Below are positions 23,500 to 29,728 of a stretch of DNA of 33,900 bases, piece after piece (positions within the stretch are counted from its first letter, which is position 1; each line of letters opens with the position of its first letter). The stretch comes from Desulfobacterales bacterium HSG2 (lineage in GTDB: Bacteria; Desulfobacterota; Desulfobacteria; Desulfobacterales; 4be13). The notes under the pieces were generated by a model. It made no database searches, was not told where the DNA came from, and worked only from the letters and a program-made list of their open reading frames with translations. The stretch spans positions 1 to 33,900 of the forward strand of contig JAUCGI010000011.1 of NCBI GenBank assembly GCA_030378035.1, in the 5' to 3' direction. Made by a program: the position numbers and the translations under genes.

Positions 23500-24225
23500 T
23501 TATATGTATATTTCATCTCCAAATTTCAGATATTGTATTCTTCCATTCTCAGATATTTTATTATCTCGAAGATGAGTTCCATAGAACCTGACACTACCTT
23601 TTGTTTTGGGCAAAGCATATTTCAGAAGATCATTTTCCGATATGTGCACTTTTGTCTTATCGGTTTTTTCGCCATTCAGATCAACTATGATTGTATCCAC
23701 ATCTTCAACATATTCGAGAAGACTGTTCTTCCAATATGTGTCAGCGAAATAAGCAACCTTGTCCCCATCTGATTCGAGTATGAAGCCATATGTTTCAGTA
23801 AAATGAAACATTTCAATCGGTCTGAGTCTGTAATGTGAATCAACATGTATTTCCTGCATGTTTTTAATTTCTTTGTAAATTACATGTTTTCCGATCCATT
23901 TTTGCATCGGATGATTTGCACCAAAGGCAATATTGCAAATCTCTCTCACTTTGTTTTCGATCCCGTCTGGTCCTATGACTATGATGCTATTTCCCGATTC
24001 TTCAAAAAAGAGTCTCAGAAACAGAAAGGGCAGACCAAAATAGTGATCAGCATGAAAATGTGATATGAATATGGCACTTATCTTTTGAGGATCTATTTTT
24101 TCCCTGAAAATACTTCCTATTATATCCGGAGGAGATTCTATGAGAAAACCATCATTTATAATGAAAGAGTTGTATGGTAATCCATCATTTATTGCTCCGC
24201 CATTACCCAATATTTTTATTTTCAA
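23500..24225 (-). CDS. MBL-fold hydrolase carried as a gene cassette
   Basis: A 241-residue metallo-beta-lactamase-fold protein. Metal ligands: the HxHxDH motif in ISHFHADHYFGLP (about residues 55-67), a later histidine in EMFHFTETYG (about 140), an aspartate in VAYFADTYW (about 162), and a C-terminal histidine in FYGTHLRDN. The overall layout, including the short N-terminal strand ILGNGGA, resembles the RNase Z/phosphodiesterase-like group more than true beta-lactamases. The substrate is unknown. AAGG lies about eight bases upstream of the start. The attC site 10 bases downstream marks it as a mobile integron cassette. Confidence 0.83.
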   Translation of the reverse strand: MKIKILGNGGAINDGLPYNSFIINDGFLIESPPDIIGSIFREKIDPQKISAIFISHFHADHYFGLPFLFLRLFFEESGNSIIVIGPDGIENKVREICNIAFGANHPMQKWIGKHVIYKEIKNMQEIHVDSHYRLRPIEMFHFTETYGFILESDGDKVAYFADTYWKNSLLEYVEDVDTIIVDLNGEKTDKTKVHISENDLLKYALPKTKGSVRFYGTHLRDNKISENGRIQYLKFGDEIYI

Positions 24226-24322
24226 ACCTTTTTTCCTTTATCCGGAGTAATACAGATTGGTATTTAGTAGCGCAATTATCAATATTCTGAATCTCATTTA
24301 TTACTCGTTTGCGATTTATAAT

Positions 24323-24422
24323 GTTAAGCTGAGCAGCCCGACAGCGAACACATCCCCGGCAACCCGTCAGCTTCCGGATCTCTGACCCGGGCTTGTCCGC
24401 TCCGGCGCTGGTTATGTTAAGC
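24323..24422 (-). other. Degenerate or composite attC-like sequence
   Basis: Read on the minus strand, GCTTAAC (24422-24416) is a good R'' core and is followed by ATAACCAGCGCCGGAGCGGA, a typical attC left arm. The right arm is unrelated (TTCGCTGTCGGGCTGCTC) and ends in CAGCTTAACATTA instead of a GTT-type core. It looks like two attC halves joined, or a decayed site. It lies between the MBL cassette and the site at 24466-24537. Confidence 0.4.
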
Positions 24423-24465
24423 CACCCTATGGGGAAAAGCTCCTCCTTCCCCTGCCGAAGGCTTA

Positions 24466-24537
24466 ATATAACGATTAGCTCACTGGCGGGGATGAAGCGC
24501 CAGCGGAATCCCCGTCCAGCGCAGCGTTTTGTTGGGC
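24466..24537 (-). other. Integron attC site overlapping a gene's 3' end
   Basis: On the minus strand the site begins GCCCAAC (R'' core, 24537-24531), contains the arms CTGGACGGGGAT and ATCCCCGCCAG around a CGCTGGCGC-type loop, and ends GTTATAT (R' core, 24472-24466). One arm has an extra unpaired base, as in genuine attC sites. The stop codon of the 292-residue gene lies inside the site, so the site encodes that protein's last 20 or so residues, a known feature of tight integron cassettes. Confidence 0.75.
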
Positions 24538-25353
24538 CTCTGCGCACGTTCTTGCTGAATGCAACTGGTTCGCCAACTCAACATAGCGATCTTTTGACAA
24601 CTGAGCATCAAGTTGGGGGATTGCTTCGGACTTTATCCATTTGGTTAAGTTATTCAGATTAAAGGTATTCAGAGATAGCGCCGCCTGCTCAGTCAGACTT
24701 GGGGTTTTGCCAAGAGGATCGCCCTGATCGCGTGCGTAAGTGATGATATCCTCAATGAAAGTAAGCCTGAGCATAACCAACGACCACGAAGTCAGGTCAA
24801 TTTGCCGAGATAATTGTGTTGCTCCGACACTCCTCAAATCAGTGACTTGAACTTCTGGTATATAAGATAGTCTCCTTCGACTCCACCAATACAGATGCAC
24901 CCCACTGGTCCACTTTCCATCATTCAGCACGCAATTGTTGGCATATCCTCGGCCCAAACTGAGCATTGCCAGCTCTGCCCGGGCTCCTGGCATGGCTTTC
25001 AACTGTGCCAGTGATTCTATGGTTGAGCCTAGTTCACCATAGTCTGTCACTGTGTCTGCCACAGGATCCTTTTTCAGCCGTTCCATATCCTTTTGATCAT
25101 CAGACATATCGCTATCGTGGTGTTTCCCATCATTTATCCGACATATAAGTTCGACAGGATATTTTTTTTTATGTGTCTCCGACACCTCCAATGCTCTGCT
25201 AAGAGTCAGATCCTTGCGAAGGTGTAATCCGCATGTGGTTCCATCTGGAAAGTTCAATATTTTCTTATGCATGGCACAATAACCAACAGCCAAACCAAGC
25301 GCCCCGTATTGAAGGCCGTTGAACCAGCAATTCTGACAGGAATGAAGTTTCAT
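24475..25353 (-). CDS. Hypothetical protein with N-terminal Cys/His cluster
   Basis: A 292-residue protein of unknown family. The first 45 residues contain CQNC (Cys 6 and 9), CAMH (Cys 26) and CGLH (Cys 41), a likely zinc- or cluster-binding knuckle, around a hydrophobic stretch. The rest is soluble and largely helical. The C-terminus after about residue 270 (QQNAALDGDSAG...) is encoded by the attC site and is probably not functional. Its ATG overlaps the stop of the preceding gene (ATGA), so the two are coupled. With the HigA-like gene further upstream they form a three-gene cassette ending in an attC, an arrangement that suggests a toxin-antitoxin or defence unit, but no toxin fold is recognised. 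Confidence 0.62.
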   Translation of the reverse strand: MKLHSCQNCWFNGLQYGALGLAVGYCAMHKKILNFPDGTTCGLHLRKDLTLSRALEVSETHKKKYPVELICRINDGKHHDSDMSDDQKDMERLKKDPVADTVTDYGELGSTIESLAQLKAMPGARAELAMLSLGRGYANNCVLNDGKWTSGVHLYWWSRRRLSYIPEVQVTDLRSVGATQLSRQIDLTSWSLVMLRLTFIEDIITYARDQGDPLGKTPSLTEQAALSLNTFNLNNLTKWIKSEAIPQLDAQLSKDRYVELANQLHSARTCAEAQQNAALDGDSAGASSPPVS

Positions 25354-25781
25354 GATTTTGAAAAAATTTTCTTTGTTACTATGGTTGGATCGTCAATATT
25401 CCGAAAATCAAGCAAATGTTCGCCCCATTGTTCCACATAGCGTCTGGCTTGCATCACTTCGAACGCATTCGGCCATTTTGCCTTCCCTTTTCCGTTTCCT
25501 TTCATCAGTGATAACAGTTCTGTGCGACTTATATGTTTAACTGATTCTTTTTTGGCTATGTTTACAAAGGTTTCCCAAACTGAGCCATTCGAAAATTCTT
25601 CCGCAAGCTCGTACTCTTCTGACGTTGACAGATAAGGTGTCTCTCGCCCTGGTCCTTCAAAATACATTATATGGCGGACAATGGAATCATCTGCTTTCGG
25701 ATTGGGAACACAGACAGAGTCCTTCCCATCGCCCCTATACAACGGGTCCTTGCTCATTTTCCACTTTTTCCTAACTGTCAT
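25350..25781 (-). CDS. Hypothetical protein, coupled with the Cys/His protein
   Basis: A 143-residue soluble protein, no membrane segments. A recognisable feature is the ETPYLSTSEEYELAEEF segment near residues 47-63; the sequence GPGRETPYLSTSE resembles the start of proteins in which a small domain binds a nucleotide-like ligand, but this is weak. It starts about 15 bases after the HigA-like frame and ends in a 4-base overlap with the next gene, so all three are probably one transcript. A GGAAAG lies ten bases before the ATG. Function unknown. Confidence 0.6.
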   Translation of the reverse strand: MTVRKKWKMSKDPLYRGDGKDSVCVPNPKADDSIVRHIMYFEGPGRETPYLSTSEEYELAEEFSNGSVWETFVNIAKKESVKHISRTELLSLMKGNGKGKAKWPNAFEVMQARRYVEQWGEHLLDFRNIDDPTIVTKKIFSKS

Positions 25782-25796
25782 TTTGTTCTTTCCAAT

Positions 25797-26071
25797 TTAG
25801 AGTTTAGCCCAACGCTCAAATTCAGCGGCGGGGTATTGAGCCTCCAAGTTATTCCATATTGAAGCCGGAACACCGACTACCAATTCAAGGCGATTGGCTG
25901 TTTCATGGGAGATTGGCTGCTCCCCTTTGAAAATCCGGTTTAATGATTGCACGGTAAGGCCGCTGCGTATAGCAAGTTCTTTCTGTTTCATACCCAGAGT
26001 TTCCATTGTTTCCCACCTGGCGCAACAGCATAGTCTGGCGTAAAAGTATATTTATGTTTGGCTGTTACCAT
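25797..26071 (-). pseudogene. HigA-like XRE antitoxin gene, frameshifted
   Basis: The frame from 26006 to 25797 encodes 69 residues with the HigA-type helix-turn-helix: MKQKELAIRSGLTVQSLNRI, then the family tail HETANRLELVVGVPASIWNN. The usual N-terminus is found in another frame upstream: MVTAKHKYTFTPDYAVAPG from ATG 26071. A shift of one base near 26010-26015 (in GGTGGGAAACAATGG) separates the two. Antitoxins of this group repress their own promoter and neutralise a RelE/HigB-like or ImmA-type partner; no such partner is visible. It may still be translated from ATG 26006 as a shortened protein, but without the N-terminal arm. Confidence 0.7.
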
Positions 26072-26390
26072 TGTTATGTTAATAAATATATCTTCGTGTT
26101 TGTTTCTAAATGGGCAACTCCTTAACTTGCAGCCTAACGGCTGTGTTCAGGGCGCACGAAAAGCCTTGCGGCATACCGAAAAGTTCCGGCCTTCCGTTTC
26201 ATATTTACGCAAATTATCACAGATAAAATGTGTTGTCAAGCATTTTCATCAGGACTTTCTGAAAAGAACAGCACATTTGACAAACTGCTTTTTCGCAATT
26301 ATCATTGTCTGTATAATACCCCGATTAGGGTGTTTTTGAATTTTTCCCCGGGTCTTTCTAAAAAAAACGGATTTTTCAGCGCGGCCTGAT
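26072..26390. other. Intergenic region with a possible attC half-site
   Basis: No gene is recognised. On the minus strand a GTTAGGC core (26138-26132) occurs in CAGCCGTTAGGCTGCAAG, similar to an attC R' box, but no clear paired arm or R'' core could be found within 100 bases. It may be the outer edge of the cassette cluster. The rest is AT-rich and unremarkable up to the murI stop codon. Confidence 0.35.
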
Positions 26391-27176
26391 TCAATGTTCA
26401 ATTCTTTTAAGCAGAACATTCCTCCCAAATGTAACCTTTGCCGCCTTTTTTAAGTGTTCTGTCAGATCCGACACAAAGAACTCGGTCTCCCCTTCCTTAC
26501 CCAGCAAATCGTCAGTTTCAGGATGCTGCTCCAAAAACTGCCTTACTTTCTCAGCGACGGTCGTGGATGAATCGATGAGACTGACTCGTTTCCCGATTTT
26601 TCTCTGGATGATCTTTTTTAAGATCGGATAATGGGTACATCCCATAATGAGCGTGTCAATCTGCCTGACCTTTAAGGGGTGCAGATACTTTTTGACGATC
26701 ATCCGGGTTTCAGGCTTTCTGAGCCATCCCTCTTCCACCAGCGGAACAAGAAGGGGACAGGCTGCCGAACAGACTCTTGCCCGGGGATCCAGTTCTCTGA
26801 TCTTTTTTTCATAAGCCCCGCTGTCTATTACAGCCCGTGTCCCGATAACTCCGATTCCGGATTTTTCGGAAATCTCAACTGAAAGCTCCGCGGCAGGAGT
26901 GACCGCTTCAAATATCGGGATATCAAACCGTTCTGTCACGCGTTCACCTGCGAGACATGAAGCGGTATTACACGCGATTACGATGATTTCCGAGCCTCTG
27001 TTTAACAGAAAATCAATACCCCGGAGGGTGCAGTCGGTAACGATCTCAGCGCTCTTGCTCCCATAAGGACCACGGGCAGTATCGCCAAAGAAAACCATAT
27101 TATAATCGGGAAGCCGATCTGACAGCGCCCGGGCAACAGTCAAACCGCCGATTCCTGAATCAAGTATTCCAATCAT
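26391..27176 (-). CDS. murI: Glutamate racemase
   Basis: A 261-residue enzyme that converts L- to D-glutamate for peptidoglycan synthesis in the cytoplasm. Diagnostic motifs are all present: ILDSGIGGLTV at the N-terminus, FFGDTARGPYG, the first catalytic cysteine in ACNTASC (about residue 70), GVIGTRAVIDSGAY, and the second catalytic cysteine in IMGCTHYPIL (about residue 180). Length is typical. The start ATG 27176 matches the family N-terminus (MIGILDSG). The simple-repeat region begins immediately upstream, leaving no obvious ribosome-binding site. It marks the return from accessory to core genes. Confidence 0.95.
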   Translation of the reverse strand: MIGILDSGIGGLTVARALSDRLPDYNMVFFGDTARGPYGSKSAEIVTDCTLRGIDFLLNRGSEIIVIACNTASCLAGERVTERFDIPIFEAVTPAAELSVEISEKSGIGVIGTRAVIDSGAYEKKIRELDPRARVCSAACPLLVPLVEEGWLRKPETRMIVKKYLHPLKVRQIDTLIMGCTHYPILKKIIQRKIGKRVSLIDSSTTVAEKVRQFLEQHPETDDLLGKEGETEFFVSDLTEHLKKAAKVTFGRNVLLKRIEH

Positions 27177-27179
27177 GTG

Positions 27180-27318
27180 TTTGTGTTTTGGTATTTAGTG
27201 TTTAGTGTTTAGTGTTTGGTGTTTAGCGTTTTGGTGTTTAGCGTTTTGGTGTTTAGAGTTGGTGCTTGAGTCTATACAAAACACTAAATACTAAACACCA
27301 AAACACAAAATACAAAAT
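27180..27318. repeat. Palindromic GTGTTTAG/CTAAACAC simple repeats
   Basis: A run of TTAGTGTTTAGTGTTTGGTG-like units on the left faces a run of the complement (AACACTAAATACTAAACACC) on the right. The array fills the divergent promoter region between murI and the small plus-strand gene. Confidence 0.85.
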
Positions 27319-27335
27319 ACAAAGGAACAAACAAA

Positions 27336-27593
27336 ATGCCGTCAATGAATCAGAAAATTTTTGAAATGGGTTTTTCCGTGGAAACAGTCTCTGTTTATCT
27401 GCTCTGTTGCAGCCTTGCGGATTCTGATGCACGCATCTCTGTCAAAAATCTTCTCGGCGTATGGAACGCCACAGAAGATGAACTGAACAAAGGACTTAAC
27501 GCGCTTGAGGATCGGAATATTCTCATCAGGACTGTCTCGGATCAGGAGGGGAATGTTTTTTACAGGCTGGCAGAGTTTAAGGATTGGGTTTAG
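27336..27593 (+). CDS. Small conserved hypothetical protein, winged-helix-like
   Basis: An 85-residue protein with a ribosome-binding site (AAGGA, about ten bases upstream of ATG 27336). The segments FSVETVSVYLLCCSLADSD, ISVKNLLGVWNATEDEL and LEDRNILIRTVSDQEGNVFY follow a helix-helix-strand pattern like a winged helix-turn-helix with a beta hairpin at the end. It is the only plus-strand gene in this part, divergent from murI and facing the YkgJ-like gene, and is framed on both sides by palindromic simple repeats. Codon use looks like that of the neighbouring core genes. A transcriptional role is possible, but no family can be named with certainty. Confidence 0.7.
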   Translation: MPSMNQKIFEMGFSVETVSVYLLCCSLADSDARISVKNLLGVWNATEDELNKGLNALEDRNILIRTVSDQEGNVFYRLAEFKDWV

Positions 27594-27797
27594 TGTTTGG
27601 TTGTTTGGTGTTTGGTTGTTTGGTTGTTTGTTGTTTGGTTGTTTGTTGTTTGTTGTTTGGTTGTTTGTTGTTTGTTGTTTGGTTGTTTGGTTGTTTGTTG
27701 TTTGGTTGTTTGGTTGTTTGGTTGTTTGGTGTCTATGCAAAACACAAAACACAAAACAACAAAACAACAAAACAACAAAACACAAAACACAAAATAA
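27594..27797. repeat. Palindromic GGTTGTTT/AACAAC simple repeats
   Basis: About 140 bases of TTGGTTGTTTG-type units follow the stop of the small gene, then the complement (AAAACAACAAAACAACAAAA) runs up to the end of the YkgJ-like gene. All apparent frames here, rich in Val/Phe/Leu/Cys or Asn/Gln/Thr, are translations of the repeat. The array lies between two convergent genes and could fold into a terminator-like hairpin. Confidence 0.88.
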
Positions 27798-28181
27798 CTA
27801 AACACCAACCACCTTTTCCCTAACACACGCCCGTATGACATCATCAGGCACATCTGTACGAATACCGGGACATACGCCGGCCATGATATGCCAGTTGTTT
27901 ATATCCGTCAGTACGCTTTCTATAAAAGGCCATGCCCTGCACATCCGCGGCTTCACCGGATGAATCGTGCATACTTCATCCCAGAATATGCAGTAACCGT
28001 TTCCGCCCTGGGCCAGAACTGGTTTTCCCCCTGACATGTCACAGTAATCCGCAACAAAACGCTCCGGGTCTGTTTTTATATAAGCAGCAATAGCTTCAAC
28101 ATCTTCCGCCGTGACAAAAGTTCCCCCGTACCCCTTACAGCAATCGCCGCATTTTTTACAATTGAAAATCTGTTTGTCCAT
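27798..28181 (-). CDS. YkgJ-family cysteine cluster protein
   Basis: A 127-residue protein with the UPF0153/YkgJ cluster: FNCKKCGDCCKGYGGTFV near the N-terminus (CxxCxxCC) and later Cys in GYCIFWDEVCTIHPVKPRMC and GVCPGI, together a putative zinc- or iron-sulfur-binding set. The family is widespread but its function is not established. The start codon ATG (28181-28179) shares a base with the first unit of the 7-bp repeat upstream, so no conventional ribosome-binding site exists; translation may depend on read-through coupling from recR. It is probably the last gene of the dnaX-ybaB-recR transcript. Confidence 0.85.
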   Translation of the reverse strand: MDKQIFNCKKCGDCCKGYGGTFVTAEDVEAIAAYIKTDPERFVADYCDMSGGKPVLAQGGNGYCIFWDEVCTIHPVKPRMCRAWPFIESVLTDINNWHIMAGVCPGIRTDVPDDVIRACVREKVVGV

Positions 28182-28236
28182 TGTCCGTTGTCCGTTGTCC
28201 GTTGTCCGTTGTCCGTTGTCCGTTGTCCGTTGTCCC
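28174..28236. repeat. 7-bp tandem repeat (TTGTCCG)7 exactly between two genes
   Basis: Seven perfect TTGTCCG units occupy 28181-28229, with one variant unit on each side (TTGTCCA at 28174, TTGTCCC at 28230). The array spans from the start codon of the YkgJ-like gene to the stop codon of recR (28236-28238), with no other intergenic sequence. Confidence 0.92.
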
Positions 28237-28835
28237 TAAAATGTACGTCTATCCTCCATGGCCCGCCCCAGAGTGACCTGATCCACATATTTCAGTTCCC
28301 CTCCTATGGGGACGCCCGAAGCGATCCGCGTCACTTCAACCGGGTAATCTTTAAGGCATTCCGCAATATATGACGCGGTTGCTTCCCCCTCCACATTTGT
28401 GCTTGTGGCGAGTACAACCTCCCTGACCTGACCCTCTTCTATTCTTGATATAAGCTCTCTGATCCTGATATTATCCGGCCCGATGCCGTCCATGGGCGAC
28501 AGGACCCCTTGCAGAATGTGATACAGTCCTCTAAAAGATCCGGATCTTTCGATGGCCACCATTTCTGCCGGCTGTCCCACCACACATAAAAGGGCAGCAT
28601 CTCTTTCAGGATTTCCACAGATATTGCAAATCTCCGCGTCGCTTAAAGCAAAGCACAGAGAGCAGAGCCTCACGTTTTCCCTGAGTTCCAGTATGCTGTG
28701 AGCGAGTTCATTCGCTTCCCTGATCGGCATCCGGAGGATATGCATTGAAAGACGCTCCGCTGTCTTTTCGCCGATTCCCGGAAGTTTTGAAAGATTTCTT
28801 ATCAGATTCAGTATGGATGACGGATAATGACTCAT
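28236..28835 (-). CDS. recR: Recombination mediator protein RecR
   Basis: A 199-residue protein of the RecFOR pathway, which loads RecA on gapped DNA. Domains in order: helix-hairpin-helix LPGIGEKTAERLSMHIL (about 18-34), four-cysteine zinc finger CSLCFALSDAEICNIC (about 57-72), TOPRIM domain LCVVGQPAEMVAIERSG through YHILQGVLSPMDGIGPD (about 83-130), and the C-terminal Walker-B-like GVPIGGELKYVDQVTLGRAM. Length and motifs are fully typical. It lies in the common dnaX-ybaB-recR order, but the usual short gaps are replaced by repeat arrays: 440 bases before it, 55 after it. Confidence 0.96.
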   Translation of the reverse strand: MSHYPSSILNLIRNLSKLPGIGEKTAERLSMHILRMPIREANELAHSILELRENVRLCSLCFALSDAEICNICGNPERDAALLCVVGQPAEMVAIERSGSFRGLYHILQGVLSPMDGIGPDNIRIRELISRIEEGQVREVVLATSTNVEGEATASYIAECLKDYPVEVTRIASGVPIGGELKYVDQVTLGRAMEDRRTF

Positions 28836-28837
28836 AG

Positions 28838-29276
28838 TGCTTGATGTTTGATGTTTGGTGCTTGATGCTTGATGCTTGATGCTTGGTGCTTGATGTTGAT
28901 GCTTGATGTTTGATGTTTGGTGCTTGATGTTGATGCTTGATGTTTGATGTTTGGTGCTTGATGTTGATGCTTGATGCTTGATGCTTGGTGCTTGGTGCTT
29001 GGTGTTTGATGCTTGATGTTTTGGTGTTTGATGCTTGGTGTCTGATGTTTGGTGTCCGATGTTTGAAGTTTGAAGTTTGGTGCTTAGTGGTGTTACTGAT
29101 GTTTGATGTTTGGTGTGTTTGATGTTTGGTGCTTGATACCTGATACTTCAAGTTCTTCAAGTTCCAAGTATCAAGTATCAAACATCAAGTATCAAGTATC
29201 AAACATCAAGTATCAAGTATCAAACATCAAGTATCAAGTATCAAACATCAAGTATCAAGTATCAAGTATCAAGACT
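28838..29276. repeat. Palindromic TTGATG(C/T)/CATCAAG simple-repeat region
   Basis: About 320 bases of short units such as GCTTGATGTTTGATGTTTGG are followed by about 120 bases of the complementary type (TCAAGTATCAAACATCAAG). The region separates recR from ybaB, which in other bacteria are usually adjacent. No gene is present; minus-strand frames rich in Lys/His/Gln/Thr/Ser are repeat translations. Confidence 0.9.
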
Positions 29277-29586
29277 ACATTAATCCCGGAATATTCAGCC
29301 CTCCGGTAAGCTTGCCCATCTCTCCTGAAACCATTTCCTGGGATTTTGTCAAAGCATCATTTACCGCTGCAAGCACCAGATCCTGAAGCATGTCAACATC
29401 GTCAGGGTCAACAACCTCCTTTTCGATATTAATGGATACGATCTGCTGTTTGCCATTTGCCACAACTCTGACCATGCCGCCTCCGGAAGCTGTCTCAACA
29501 GTCTTTTCAGCCAACTCCTCCTGAAGTTTGAGCATTTTGGTCTGAAGTTTCTGGGCTTGTTTCATCATGTTTCCCATGCCCTTCAT
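29275..29586 (-). CDS. ybaB: YbaB/EbfC nucleoid-associated protein
   Basis: A 103-residue DNA-binding protein that forms dimers and bends or coats DNA. Family features: the N-terminal helix [20 protein letters not shown], then [20 protein letters not shown] with the conserved GGGxVxVxxxG, the strand [20 protein letters not shown], and the C-terminal helix region ending [11 protein letters not shown] 29586 is chosen because AGGAGG lies seven bases upstream; a longer TTG-started frame would translate that site. It follows dnaX at about 140 bases. Confidence 0.93.
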   Translation of the reverse strand: MKGMGNMMKQAQKLQTKMLKLQEELAEKTVETASGGGMVRVVANGKQQIVSINIEKEVVDPDDVDMLQDLVLAAVNDALTKSQEMVSGEMGKLTGGLNIPGLM

Positions 29587-29604
29587 AAAAAACCTCCTCT
29601 TCAA

Positions 29605-29690
29605 ATTTTTTAATCTTAATTTTAATTTTAATCTTAATCTTGCTCTTAATCGGACGCGGGCAGGAGTGGGAGCAAGAAAAATGGGAAAGT
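29605..29690. repeat. TTAATCTTAATTTT simple-repeat stretch
   Basis: Short TTAATCTTAAT/TTTTAAT units followed by CTTGCTCTTAATC and an unlike purine-rich tail. It is a weak member of the simple-repeat arrays that sit between the genes of this cluster; no gene or terminator is evident. Confidence 0.6.
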
Positions 29691-29728
29691 TATTCCTTAA
29701 TCATCTGAAACCGGGTAAACCGGGAAAA

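Noticed and set aside
24203-24547. 114-residue minus-strand ORF
   Set aside because: It is a translation of attC stems and intergenic sequence, lacks a ribosome-binding site, and overlaps two better genes.
27594-27853. Val/Phe/Leu/Cys-rich and Asn/Gln/Thr-rich small ORFs
   Set aside because: All are translations of GGTTGTTT repeats on either strand.
28708-29181. Lys/His/Gln-rich 157-residue ORF
   Set aside because: Repeat translation running out of the recR start in the wrong frame.
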